A stretch of 64,000 nt of DNA, taken from Roseiarcus sp963816065 (GTDB lineage: Bacteria > Pseudomonadota > Alphaproteobacteria > Rhizobiales > Beijerinckiaceae). The translations under genes were made by a program, and so were the position numbers. The notes below the pieces were generated by a model, which saw only the letters and a program-made list of their open reading frames with translations, searched no databases and had not been told where the DNA came from. This document shows, piece by piece, positions 39,300-47,717 of the stretch (the first letter of the stretch is position 1; each line of letters begins with the position of its first letter). The stretch spans positions 596,559-660,558 of the forward strand of contig CAWFJG010000029.1 of the NCBI GenBank assembly GCA_963816065.1. Reading direction: 5' to 3'.

Positions 39300-39497
39300 A
39301 TGGCAAGAATTGTAGAAGTTGCGAACCTTACGCCACTACTCGTTCGAGTTACCGGATCAGAGGCCGAAACCCGCCTTTTCGAGTTCTTGGTCGCTCAGAT
39401 CCGCAACAAGCACACGCGCCGCGCCTACGCGCAGGCGACGCGGGAATTTCTAGCGTGGTGTGAGAACGTCGGCGTCACGTCGCTCGCCGACGTGAAG
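39300..39497 (+). pseudogene. Tyrosine recombinase/phage integrase, N-terminal fragment
   Basis: About 65 residues match the SAM-like core-binding domain of tyrosine recombinases: LFEFLVAQIRNKHTRRAYAQ then FLAWCENVGVTSLADVK. Homology ends at about 39497, where the truncated IS3 transposase begins on the other strand. The catalytic domain is absent. It is interpreted as a recombinase gene cut by IS insertion and deletion. Confidence 0.7.
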
Positions 39498-39833
39498 GTA
39501 GGGGTATATCTTGTGCCCGGGCGCGGCTTTGCTCGTGCCGGGACGCGGAACCAGCGCCTCGATTCCCATCGTGCGCATCAGACGCCGCACCCGCTTACGG
39601 TTGACCCCGCGGCCCTCCTTGTTGAGTTCGAAGGTCATTCGCCGCGAGCCATAGAACGGCAGCTCCAGATGCAGTTCGTCGATCCGGCGCATCAGCGCCA
39701 GATCGTCCACCCCGGGCACTGGCTTGGGGCGATAGACCCCCGAGCGCGCCACATTCAGCAGCGCGCATTGGCGGCGCACAGACAGGTCCTTGCCAGGCCG
39801 TCCGACCATCGCTCTTCGATCGGGCGCGCTCAT
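39498..39833 (-). pseudogene. IS3-family transposase OrfB, truncated
   Basis: The N-terminal part of an IS3-type OrfB is present: LSVRRQCALLNVARSGVY, LPFYGSRRMTFELNKEGRGVNRKRVRRLMR and a break at HKIYPYL, just before where the DDE catalytic domain (ITYIP...) should start. The gene starts at 39833, overlapping orfA by four bases (ATGA), and is cut at about 39498, where integrase-fragment sequence begins. It cannot transpose by itself. Confidence 0.85.
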
Positions 39834-40123
39834 CGCCCTGGCCTCCTGGCCAAGAAATCCCGTTCGACCGTCAGTTGGCCGATCTTGGCGTAAAGCTTGG
39901 CCGTCTCGCGTTCGCGCTCCTCCTCGCCATCGCCCGAAACGCTCGCCCCGCGTGCGAACAGGCTCGCGACGTTGTCGAGAACCTGCTTCTTCCAGGCATA
40001 AATCTGGTTCGGATGCACCCCGTGCCGCTTCGCCAGTTCCGGAACCGTCGCATCCTCGCGCAGCGCCTCAAGCGCAATCTTCGCCATGAACGCCGCATCA
40101 AACTTCTGCCGTGACTTCGTCAT
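39830..40123 (-). CDS. IS3-family OrfA (helix-turn-helix) of a truncated element
   Basis: The protein has 97 residues starting at ATG 40123 with GGAGCGAG upstream. The HTH_Tnp_1 domain reads FDAAFMAKIALEALREDATV, then LAKRHGVHPNQIYAWKKQVLD, followed by a leucine-rich C-terminus (KLYAKIGQLTVERDFL). It is intact but belongs to a truncated IS. A plausible element end (reverse strand TGAACTGGGCCCC) lies at about 40199. Confidence 0.85.
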   Translation of the reverse strand: MTKSRQKFDAAFMAKIALEALREDATVPELAKRHGVHPNQIYAWKKQVLDNVASLFARGASVSGDGEEERERETAKLYAKIGQLTVERDFLARRPGR

Positions 40124-40454
40124 TTCTCGCTCCATCGGTTGCGACAGAGCAGGACATTTCACACCTTAGCCAATGGTCCCAAATCCGGGGCCCAGTTCAA
40201 CTGCGCTCGGTCCCCGCCCCGGCGCCGGCCTCGTCCTCTCCGCCCTCGGCGTCGTCTTGCCGCAGACGATGCGCCAAATCGCGGGCGCCCGATCTACGAA
40301 CTCCGTCCGTTCTGTAGTGCCGCGCCTCCGCCAAAGCGCAATAATCCGTGCGCGATCGAAAATTCCGTCCCGGGCGCTGTCGAAGATCCGTCAGAGCGAA
40401 CGTGAAAAAACCGCAAACCTCAGTGGCAATGTCCGCGGTCCATGCCCATCATGG

Positions 40455-41135
40455 TCAGGACGGCCGCAAGGGGCGGTAAGCGCAAACACTCTGCCCGAAA
40501 CCCTCAGCCTCCACATACTCTATCGAGAGATTCAAGTCCTTCGCCCATTTCTCAAGCAAAGCCTTGCTCAGAAGCTGGCTAAGGGCCCCTCTCCCAAGCA
40601 TTCGCGCAACGGGTTCCCACCATTTTCCTGCGATGTTTCTGTGCGCAGCGACCTCTTCGTCCAGAAACGAAACCACAATTGTCCCACCTTGCTTCAGGAC
40701 CCGCTTGGCCTCGCGAAGGTAGCTATAGCATTCGTTCTCTCTGAGGTGAGTGAAGACCGAAAAAAAAACAACGAAATCGGCAACATCATCTCGCTCCGGT
40801 ATCTCGATGGTCTTGACCTGCTTGAAGGTCCAATCCGCCCGGTCGCTCTTTTGACGGGCGAAATCAAGCAACTCAGGAACAACATCGGTTCCTAGATACC
40901 TCAAGTTCCGCAGATTCTTGAAAGCGGTGCTCAGACGCCCGGATCCCGCGCCAATGTCGATCACGTAGTCTGTCTCTCGCAATCCCAGCAGTTCCAGCAC
41001 ACGACGCTGACGGGCGCCCGTCTCTAGATACGAGCCGCCCACAATCCGTTCCATCGCCGCATCGTAGCCTGGCGCCTTTCGAATCACGTGGCGCGCAAGT
41101 CTGTTGGAGTCGCGGACGTAGTGAGGCTTCAGCAT
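40455..41135 (-). CDS. SAM-dependent class I methyltransferase
   Basis: The protein has 226 residues with the Rossmann motif I VIDIGAGSGRLSTAF, the acidic motif YLGTDVV, and motif IV/post-I region DFVVFFSVFTHL, then LREAKRVLKQGGTIVVSF. It resembles sugar or small-molecule methyltransferases found in polysaccharide clusters. GC content and codon use look lower and more mixed than the neighbouring genes, hinting at a different origin. It sits between two IS-derived segments, so it may have been moved with them. Confidence 0.8.
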   Translation of the reverse strand: MLKPHYVRDSNRLARHVIRKAPGYDAAMERIVGGSYLETGARQRRVLELLGLRETDYVIDIGAGSGRLSTAFKNLRNLRYLGTDVVPELLDFARQKSDRADWTFKQVKTIEIPERDDVADFVVFFSVFTHLRENECYSYLREAKRVLKQGGTIVVSFLDEEVAAHRNIAGKWWEPVARMLGRGALSQLLSKALLEKWAKDLNLSIEYVEAEGFGQSVCAYRPLRPS

Positions 41136-41467
41136 TCGGCGTATTCCCCGCTGCCTGCCAGCCGCGGCCGATCTAATACGGCTGTCACATGGTAGGGATG
41201 ATGATGTAAAACCGTATGGCTGTCAATGTTCCTACGTACAGAAATAGATGCGTCTAGATACTGCGCCAGCACAGCTTTCGATACGGCCAGTGACCCGTGT
41301 CGCGCACTAAGCATTTCGGCGCTCTGAATGGAGCTCCCCGAAAATGCGCTTCGGCGCGAACCCTGCAAACCGGACGCCTCAATTGCAGTCGAGCAGGCAC
41401 TGCGGCGCGCAACTGGAAACGAGCTGAGTCCACGTCAAGCCCCCCACGCCGCGGCTGGCCGGCAAAT
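41136..41467. other. Intergenic, no supported gene
   Basis: This is the region upstream of the methyltransferase start and downstream of the Wzc fragment. It likely includes the methyltransferase promoter in its AT-richer part (about 41170-41270). No coding signal is trusted. Confidence 0.35.
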
Positions 41468-41640
41468 TCAAGGGAATCTCTGGATCGTGCCAATCACTTT
41501 CAAGCCAACGAAACTCTCGATATCGCTAACCCCACGGACCGTTCGGTTGAAGTACTCGAGGAGGAAGGCCAACCCGACCCCGCCAAGCAACCCGGCGACC
41601 AGCGACACCAATACGATGATATCGCGACGCGGACGACTCG
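41468..41640 (-). pseudogene. Wzc/GumC-type chain-length regulator, C-terminal fragment
   Basis: About 50 residues match the end of polysaccharide co-polymerases: a membrane helix IIVLVSLVAGLLGGVGLAFL followed by EYFNRTVRGVSDIESFVGLKVIGTI and a stop at 41468. The N-terminal chain-length domain is missing; sequence upstream of about 41640 belongs to an IS110-type element. It shows that this locus once held a complete polysaccharide export gene. Confidence 0.7.
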
Positions 41641-41728
41641 GGTTACGGTGATGGGGTGGACGGCGCCCGACGGCATCAAGCGTGCCAAGATGGTGTTGTC
41701 GAAACAACATCTCAAAGGAGAGCCGTCC

Positions 41729-41905
41729 ATGGCGAAGTTTACCGGGAATTCGGCGCAAGTCACGCGCGTTGGGCTCGATCTTGCAAAGAACGTCTTTCAG
41801 ATTTACGGCGTCGATGAGCAGGGCGAGGTCGTCGTCGTTCGCAAGCTCAGGCGCGGCGGCGTGTTGGAGTTTTTTGGCCGGCTCGCGCCGTGCGTCGTGG
41901 CGATA
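41729..41905 (+). pseudogene. IS110-family transposase, N-terminal fragment
   Basis: An AAGGAG site and ATG start a protein reading MAKFTGNSAQVTRVGLDLAK, then NVFQIYGVDEQGEVV. This is the DEDD/RuvC-like N-terminus of IS110-family transposases (first catalytic Asp in VGLDLAK). Homology stops at about 41905 (PCVVAIVA), before the second catalytic residues. The element end is probably near 41650, at the Wzc fragment. Confidence 0.8.
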
Positions 41906-42169
41906 GTGGCCTCATTACGGTGACACCCCCGTCTTTACCTACATCGGTCTTTCGTCCTTCGGCTTGCCTCCGAGCCTGTTGGTCACGACGACGCGACCGA
42001 GGGGACGCGCCACGCCATCAGGCGTGGGCGAGGCCCTCGATCGCCGGCCGCCCTTCGGACCCCTCGCCACGACGACCCCGCTATTTTTGGCCGGCGCAAA
42101 AGCGACAACTTTCTTGCAATTAGAACGATTGCGATATATGTTCTGTATATCCGAAAACAGAGCGCCGCC
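41906..42169. other. Intergenic upstream of a helix-turn-helix gene
   Basis: There is no gene. A short AT-rich tract (about 42110-42160, containing GCGATATATG) upstream of the 42170 start could hold its promoter. Confidence 0.35.
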
Positions 42170-43102
42170 ATGTCCAATCCCCTCGAAACCGCCGTTTCCG
42201 CCTCCGCCTGCCGTCCGCCGTCGCGAGCACGCGGCGCACGGGTCGCCAAGTTCCAACGCGAACAGCGCATCGTCGATTGTCTCAACTGCGGCCTGTCGGT
42301 CGCCAGGATCGCGGCCGAGATCGGCGTCGGCGAGAAGCGAATGCGGGCGCTTGTCAGGGAGATCCTCGCCCGCCGCATGCCGCATCCGCCCGCGGAGTTT
42401 GTCGCGATCCAGATGAGTTGCCTCAACGAGGCGCTGCTGGTCGCCTTCAGCGCCATGTCGCCCTCGAACCTCAAGGCGGTCGACCAGGTGGTCAAGATCG
42501 TGCGCGAGCTCGACCGCTACGGCGGCGCCTTCGCCGCCGAATGGGCGCGGCCTGCGGCCTCGCGGCTCGACGCGCCGGCGGACGAGGACGTCGCCTTCGC
42601 CAAGGCGTGGCTCGGCGGCGGCGAGCTCGAGGACGACCGGGGCGGCGATCGCCCGGAAAATCTCGCGCAAAGCTCTGAAATGATTGATTCCGCGCCCGGC
42701 AATCCCCGGCTATGGGATGGATACGTCGCGGATGCCGGGCGGGCGCCCCTTCTCCGGCGAAGGCCGGGGAAGTGCCTGCCCCCGGGCGAAGACCCGGGGG
42801 TGTCGCCGAAGGCGACGGATGGGGTGTGGCCCGCCGCTTCGACTCGAATAGCATTGCACAAGCCGCGCCGCGATCCGACCGCGACGGAGACCTGCTTTCC
42901 ACACCCCATCCGTCGGGTTCCGCCCGACACCTTCCCCAGCAAAGCTGGGAAAGGGGGCCGTCGTCAGGCGACGCTCGCCCGGAAATCCTGGCGCAAGCTC
43001 ATGAAAAGGTTGAATCCGCGCCCGGGATTGGGTTGCGCTCCCAGACCGCCGAGGCCGTCGCGGCCGGCCCGGTCTCCGCCGACCTCATGCGGAGCCTGCT
43101 GA
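42170..43102 (+). CDS. Helix-turn-helix protein, C-terminus built from repeat DNA
   Basis: The first 150 or so residues look coding: a basic N-terminus, then REQRIVDCLNCGLSVARIAA EIGVGEKRMRALVREIL, a resolvase/terminase-like HTH, and a helical region LKAVDQVVKIVRELDRYGG. After about residue 165 (42660) the translation runs through palindromic and direct repeats, so the true C-terminus is uncertain. It could be a phage-derived or uncharacterised DNA-binding protein; no function is assigned. Confidence 0.5.
   Translation: MSNPLETAVSASACRPPSRARGARVAKFQREQRIVDCLNCGLSVARIAAEIGVGEKRMRALVREILARRMPHPPAEFVAIQMSCLNEALLVAFSAMSPSNLKAVDQVVKIVRELDRYGGAFAAEWARPAASRLDAPADEDVAFAKAWLGGGELEDDRGGDRPENLAQSSEMIDSAPGNPRLWDGYVADAGRAPLLRRRPGKCLPPGEDPGVSPKATDGVWPAASTRIALHKPRRDPTATETCFPHPIRRVPPDTFPSKAGKGGRRQATLARKSWRKLMKRLNPRPGLGCAPRPPRPSRPARSPPTSCGAC
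42650..42699 (+). repeat. 50-bp direct repeat, copy 1 of 3
   Basis: The unit begins CGCCCGGAAA and ends CCGCGCCCGG. Related copies are at 42976-43025 and 43225-43274, all in the same orientation. The beginning of the unit contains a CCGGAAATTCCGG-like palindrome, most perfect in copy 3. Confidence 0.7.
42799..42931. repeat. Inverted repeat with about 31-bp arms
   Basis: Arm 1 (42799-42829, GGTGTCGCCG...GATGGGGTGTGG) is largely complementary to arm 2 (42899-42931, CCACACCCCATC...CGACACC), separated by about 70 bases. It could fold into a long imperfect hairpin and sits between copies 1 and 2 of the 50-bp direct repeat. Confidence 0.65.
42976..43025 (+). repeat. 50-bp direct repeat, copy 2 of 3
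   Basis: Same unit as 42650-42699 with substitutions in the middle; it starts CGCCCGGAAATCC and ends GAATCCGCGCCCGG. Confidence 0.7.
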
Positions 43103-43224
43103 CCAGCGCCGCCGGTCGCCAGGACCTCCGCGCCTGCTTGAGCACGCTGCGGCCCGATCGGTATGGCGCTGCTCCTCGGGGCGACGGCGGAGACTTTTCA
43201 TTCGCCGCCGCGGCAGGCTGCGCT

Positions 43225-43274
43225 CGCCCGGAAATTCCGGCGCAACGCCTTGAAAACATGGAATCCGCGCCCGA
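43225..43274 (+). repeat. 50-bp direct repeat, copy 3 of 3
   Basis: The unit begins CGCCCGGAAATTCCGGCGC, a near-perfect palindrome, and ends GAATCCGCGCCCGA. It lies about 110 bases from the end of the CDP-alcohol phosphatidyltransferase gene. Confidence 0.7.
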
Positions 43275-43383
43275 GATCGGCTGGCTCGCCTCGGCCGCGG
43301 CCGCGGCCGGGCTCGCCTGTCCGGAAGCCAGGGGTTCTGCAACGTCCGGATGACGCGCAACGGCCCAACCGTTTCGAAGGAGG

Positions 43384-44173
43384 TCAAGCGATCGGCCGAG
43401 GGCCTTTGTCGTCACGGGCAAGCCTGCGCGCGGTGACGGCGACCTCGACCACGAACACAGCGATGAAGGCGATCGCTTCCACCCCCACCAGCGCCGAATA
43501 GACGGAGACGGGGGATCCTGCGACCGCGACGTTCCATGGACCGACAAGGTAGATCACGCAGTTGAACGCGATCGCCAGCAGCCGAAGCTCGGTCGGACCG
43601 ACATGAATTCTTCGTCAGGGGAAATTCCTGGTCGACCTGCGCCGACAAAATAACGTACACGGTCAGCAGATAGTAGCTGCAAAGCAGCAGCAGCGACGGC
43701 GCCATGCCGACAAAGGGCGACAGGCCGAGCCCGATCGCGAAGACGAGGCCGTTGAGCGCATCGACCGAGTGGTCGAGGAAGAAGCCATAGCGCGGCCGCT
43801 CGATCTTCCGGTAACGCGCCAGCGACCCGTCGAGAGAGTTGCCGAACCAGTTGATGGCGACGCCGAGGCTCGAAACGAACAGAAACTCCAGCCGCCAATG
43901 CGCGCCGACATAGCCGAGCGCAGCGAGCGCTGCCCCCGCGGAGCCGATGGCGGTGAGCCGGTCCGGCGTGACCCAAAGCGGCATGCGCGGGCACAAGGCG
44001 TCGATCGCCCGGCGTTCAGGCGACGACAGCAGGCTGGTCTGGATGCGGTGCGGAGGCTCGAACGCCCTTTGTCCGCCGCCACGACCCGGCCTGGACGATC
44101 GCCCAGGCGCAACGGAGCCCGCCTTCGCCAACTCTGTCCCTCTCCGATGCAAGGCCGCGGCGCGCCGACCCAC
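43384..44173 (-). CDS. CDP-alcohol phosphatidyltransferase family protein, one frameshift
   Basis: This is a membrane enzyme transferring a phospho-alcohol from CDP-alcohol. The family signature DG-x2-AR-x9-G-x3-D-x3-D is complete as DGSLARYRKIERPRYGFFLD and HSVD (about 43770-43840). Several membrane helices follow. After PLTK the frame breaks; removing one base near 43611 restores HVGPTELRLLAIAFNCVIYL and a normal C-terminus ending at TGA 43384-43386. The N-terminal start (44173) is uncertain. Next to an alpha-oxoamine synthase and acyltransferase, it could add the head group of a novel lipid. Confidence 0.8.
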
Positions 44174-44228
44174 CGTGCGTCTCCGCGTCGATCAGCCTAT
44201 CATAGGCCTTAATCGAGAGGGAATTCCC

Positions 44229-45017
44229 ATGGGGCAGGGCATTGTCGTCACGGGCGCGAGCAGGGGATTGGGACGCGCGCTGGCGATCGAATACGCCGCG
44301 CCGGGCGTCGCCCTGGCCCTCATCGGCCGCGACCCGACCCGCCTCGAGGAGGTCGCGGACGCCGTGCGGGCAAAGGGCGCAAAGGCGACGGTCGGCCGGA
44401 TCGACGTGCGCGACGAACAGGCGATGCGCGCCTTTCTGCTCGCCGTCGACGACGCCGATCCGACCGAGCGGGTGATCGCCAGCGCTGGCGTCACGATGGT
44501 CACGCCGCGCGCCGGGGGCGTGGAAGACCTGACCCGCTGCCGCGACCTGTTCGACGTCAACCTGAATGGCGTGATGAACACGCTGGCGCCGCTCGCGCCG
44601 CGCATGCGCGCCCGCGGCGCGGGGCAGATTGCGCTGTTCGGCTCGATCGCCGCTTTCGCTCCTCCTCCCGACTCGCCCTCCTATGCGGCGAGCAAGGCGG
44701 CGATCGTCGCCTTCGCTCTCGCGACGCGCGCTCTCTACGACGCTGACGGCGTGTCGGTGAGCGTGATCTGTCCCGGATTCGTCGACACGCCGATGACGAG
44801 GTCCTATGACAGCGCAAAGCCCTTCGTGATGGGGGCCGAAGAGGCCGCCCGGCGCATTCGCCGCGGGCTTGGGCGCAGGCGGGCCGTGATCGCTTTTCCC
44901 CGCCGCCTCTATGTCGCCGCCCGCTTCCAGCAACTCCTGCCAGAGCCGGCGCGGCGCCGCATTCTCCTCGCCTTTCGCGCCATCGCCCGCCCTCAGGACG
45001 CGAGCGACCGCTCGTAG
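44229..45017 (+). CDS. Short-chain dehydrogenase/reductase, RkpH-like
   Basis: The protein has 262 residues with the NAD(P) motif TGASRGLG, an ASAGV (NAG-like) motif and the catalytic Ser (FGSIAAF) and YAASK. The C-terminus has a basic extension after PMTRSYDS (IRRGLGRRRAVIAFPRRLYVAAR), typical of SDRs acting on membrane lipids. Adjacent alpha-oxoamine synthase genes suggest a 3-keto reductase role, as for RkpH or ketosphinganine reductases. It overlaps the convergent GNAT gene by 25 bases. Confidence 0.85.
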   Translation: MGQGIVVTGASRGLGRALAIEYAAPGVALALIGRDPTRLEEVADAVRAKGAKATVGRIDVRDEQAMRAFLLAVDDADPTERVIASAGVTMVTPRAGGVEDLTRCRDLFDVNLNGVMNTLAPLAPRMRARGAGQIALFGSIAAFAPPPDSPSYAASKAAIVAFALATRALYDADGVSVSVICPGFVDTPMTRSYDSAKPFVMGAEEAARRIRRGLGRRRAVIAFPRRLYVAARFQQLLPEPARRRILLAFRAIARPQDASDRS

Positions 45018-46132
45018 ATCCGAAAGGTGCGCGTCTGTCGCGCCGGCGCGCTGCGCACAGCGTTGATCGCGGCGGCGTTGGTCTCGAGCATCCAGCTGAA
45101 CTCGATCTCCTCGACGCCGGCCTCGCGCGCGTCCTCGATCGCCAGAGCGGCAAGCGCTCCAGCGGCGCGCGCAGCGAGCCGCGTGTTCCGCCACTTCTTC
45201 GCCACGCCCGCCATCGGGACGCGGGTCCGACGGGCGCCCGCGACATGGATGCGCCACAGGAACCTCGCCAAGCCGAACGGCAGCAAGCGGCCATGCAGGC
45301 CCTGAAGCGCCTCGTTGGCGTCGGGGATCTGGACCAGCACCGCTACATCCTCGCCGCCGCAACTGGCAATGCGAATCCAGTCCGGACGGCAAGCCGGCAG
45401 CATGAGGTCGGCGATGAACTTCGCCTCGTCCGGACTGACCGGGGTCGCCCAGGCGTTGTCGGACCAAGCGTCGTTGTAGAGCGCCAGCACGCGGGGAAAA
45501 TCGCGCCGCCAGGTCCGGTACGACAGGCTGTGAATCTCGATCGGATTGGATCGCCGGTCGAGGACACGGGCAATCCGTTCCGGCGCGTTCGATTCCGCCA
45601 CTCGGGCCACATAGGCGACGAGGTCCATCGCCTTCCGGTAGCCGAGCCGCTCGATATGCGAGGCGTAATGGGGCGGCGCGTGGTTGGTCCTGACGACGTG
45701 CGGCGCGTCGAACCCGTCGACCAGCAGTCCGGACTCGTGGTTGATCGTCAGGCTGAACGGTCCGCGAACGATCAGCATGCCGTGGCCGCGAAGGAACTGT
45801 TCGGCGGCGCCGAACAGCGCATCGAACGCGGCCGGGTCGTCGACGGCGTCGATGAAACCGAAAAAGCCGCAGGCGTCGTCGAACTTCTGGATATGCGCGG
45901 TCTCGATGGTCGCGACGATCCGGCCGACCGGCTCGCAGTCCCGAAAGGCGACGAACGGCTGCACCACGTTCTCGCGGCGGAACGGCGCGCGCTTTTGGCT
46001 GAAGATCATCCGGGTCTCGACGTGGAGCGGCTCGATCCAGCGCGGATTGGTCGCCTGCGCGCGGCGACCCGCCGCGATGAAAGCCGAAATCCCCGCATGA
46101 TCGTCGACCGGAATCACCCGAATTGCGGTCAT
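44993..46132 (-). CDS. GNAT-superfamily acyltransferase, ceramide-synthase-like
   Basis: The protein has 379 residues. It resembles a class of long GNAT-like proteins: VVQPFVAFRDCEPVGRIVAT, FGFIDAVDDPAAFDALFGAA, GPFSLTINHESGLLVDGFD, NHAPPHYASHIERLGYRKA and a second acetyltransferase-like half ending EEIEFSWMLETNAAAINAV. Bacterial ceramide synthase (bCerS of Caulobacter) is assigned to this superfamily. The start ATG overlaps the stop of the upstream synthase gene (ATGA). I infer N-acylation of an amino-alcohol made by that synthase; direct assignment needs comparison. Confidence 0.75.
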   Translation of the reverse strand: MTAIRVIPVDDHAGISAFIAAGRRAQATNPRWIEPLHVETRMIFSQKRAPFRRENVVQPFVAFRDCEPVGRIVATIETAHIQKFDDACGFFGFIDAVDDPAAFDALFGAAEQFLRGHGMLIVRGPFSLTINHESGLLVDGFDAPHVVRTNHAPPHYASHIERLGYRKAMDLVAYVARVAESNAPERIARVLDRRSNPIEIHSLSYRTWRRDFPRVLALYNDAWSDNAWATPVSPDEAKFIADLMLPACRPDWIRIASCGGEDVAVLVQIPDANEALQGLHGRLLPFGLARFLWRIHVAGARRTRVPMAGVAKKWRNTRLAARAAGALAALAIEDAREAGVEEIEFSWMLETNAAAINAVRSAPARQTRTFRIYERSLAS

Positions 46133-47508
46133 GCGGGATCCGCTCGCCGGACGAGCGCGGCCGGCGAAGTTGCGCCAAGCGCGGCGAATTCCTCGGCGAC
46201 GACCGGAGCGCAAGCGGCCAGATCTTCCGGCGCATGCTCGCTGCTGAGAAAGAAGCGCAGCCGGGAGAGGCGTTCCGGAATAGCCGGGGCGATGATCGGC
46301 TGGACATTGACGCCCCGTTCGAACAGCCGCTGACTCAGCGCGACGGCGCGGATCGAATCCCCGGTCATCACCGGAACGATCGCCTCCCCGACACTCGAGC
46401 CGATGTCGAGACCGGCGCGCCGGCAAGCCGCGGCGAAGGTCTGAGAATTCTCGCGTAAGCGGCGCACGCGTTGAGGCTCGCGATGCAGAATTTCGAGAGC
46501 GGCGAGCGCGGCGGCGGCGATCGGCGGCGGCATGCCGACGCTGTAAACGAATCCGCCGGCCGCGTGCTTCAGGTAGTCGACCAGCGGCGCTGCGCCCGCG
46601 ATATACCCGCCGCAGGCGGCGAGCGTCTTCGACAGCGTCCCCATCCAGATGTCGACCCGGCGCGGATCGACGCCGAAATGCTCGAACACGCCACGGCCGC
46701 GCTCGCCCAAGACGCCGAGGTCGTGGGCCGCGTCGATCATCAGCCAGGCCTGGCGCCGTTCCTTGAGGGCGACGAGTCCCGGAAGATCGCAAAGGTCGCC
46801 GTCCATGCTGTAGAGGCCTTCTGCGACGATCAGGACGCGCTCATAGCGATCGCGGGCCGATTCGAGCATCGCATCGAGCGCGACGAGATCGTTGTGCGGG
46901 AAGGATCGGCGTTCCGCGCGCGATAAATGCGCGCCGGTGATGATGCTGTTGTGGGCGAGCGCGTCATGAATGACGAGGTCGCGCGGACCGATCAGGGCGC
47001 TGATCGCCGCCACGTTCGCCGCGTGCCCGCTGACGAAGGTCAGGCTGGCGTCCTGCTCGTAGTGCCGGGCGAGCGCGGCCTCGAGCGCCCGATGCACCGG
47101 CCGTTCGCCGGCAACGAGCCGGCTCGCCGACGCCGAGACGCCGTAGCGGTCGATCGCCTCGCGCGCAGCTTCCCGGACTGCGGGATGGTGATTGAGTCCG
47201 AGATAGTCATAGGACGAGAAATTGAGCATGCGACGACCGTCAATGACGGTGAATGCGCCCGCATCGCCCTCGTGCATCAGGAAAAACGGGTCTCTCAACC
47301 CCATCGCCGATGCGGCGGATCGCAGCAGCCGTTGCTCGGCGTAGCCGGGCAGATTCTTGAAATCGAGCCACCGCGAATGATCCGCGCCGCGCAGTTCCGG
47401 CCGCTGATCCGGAACAGGCGCTGACGGCGACGCGCCGAGGCGCTTCCTGACCAGCGAGTCGAGGAGGCGTCGGTCGGCGTCTCCCAGGCGGCGGGCATCC
47501 TGTTTCAT
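46129..47508 (-). CDS. Alpha-oxoamine synthase (BioF/serine palmitoyltransferase family), RkpG-like
   Basis: The protein has 459 residues of PLP-dependent class II aminotransferase fold, with about 70 extra N-terminal residues before the usual core. PLP motifs are GHAANVAAI, a DAAHDLGVLG segment (Asp and His contacting PLP) and the Schiff-base Lys in TLSKTLAACGGY. FSSYDYLGL is the family's N-terminal hallmark. These enzymes condense an acyl-CoA or acyl-ACP with an amino acid, releasing CO2. The PKS in this locus lacks a thioesterase, and this enzyme is a candidate for off-loading its chain. The start at 47508 has GGAG upstream. Confidence 0.88.
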   Translation of the reverse strand: MKQDARRLGDADRRLLDSLVRKRLGASPSAPVPDQRPELRGADHSRWLDFKNLPGYAEQRLLRSAASAMGLRDPFFLMHEGDAGAFTVIDGRRMLNFSSYDYLGLNHHPAVREAAREAIDRYGVSASASRLVAGERPVHRALEAALARHYEQDASLTFVSGHAANVAAISALIGPRDLVIHDALAHNSIITGAHLSRAERRSFPHNDLVALDAMLESARDRYERVLIVAEGLYSMDGDLCDLPGLVALKERRQAWLMIDAAHDLGVLGERGRGVFEHFGVDPRRVDIWMGTLSKTLAACGGYIAGAAPLVDYLKHAAGGFVYSVGMPPPIAAAALAALEILHREPQRVRRLRENSQTFAAACRRAGLDIGSSVGEAIVPVMTGDSIRAVALSQRLFERGVNVQPIIAPAIPERLSRLRFFLSSEHAPEDLAACAPVVAEEFAALGATSPAALVRRADPA

Positions 47509-47717
47509 CAACTCCAGCCTCCGAGGGCGCAGGCGTTCGCACGCCAATCTTCCGGCCTTCGGCGCCGGGATCGCGTTGGGCTCGCCCTTTCCCACCTCTC
47601 TTATCGACGACGGACGGAACGGCGCAAGGCGAAGCGCCGCCGACTTCGGCTGGCGCCCAAGCCCGCTGTTATGAGGCGACAGAGGCGATCGAGCCGCCTC
47701 ATCTGTGGGAGCGACGG

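Larger units (their letters stand above)
39498..40199 (-). mobile_element. Truncated IS3-family element
   Basis: It contains intact orfA and a 3'-truncated orfB. The right (5') end is placed at about 40199 because TGAACTGGGCCCC there, read on the minus strand, resembles IS3-family termini. The other terminus is missing, replaced by the integrase fragment. Confidence 0.65.

Noticed and set aside
40200..40454. Possible gene remnant between the IS3 end and the methyltransferase
   Set aside because: A minus-strand frame is open for about 60 codons, but the translation matches no family I know and may be chance.
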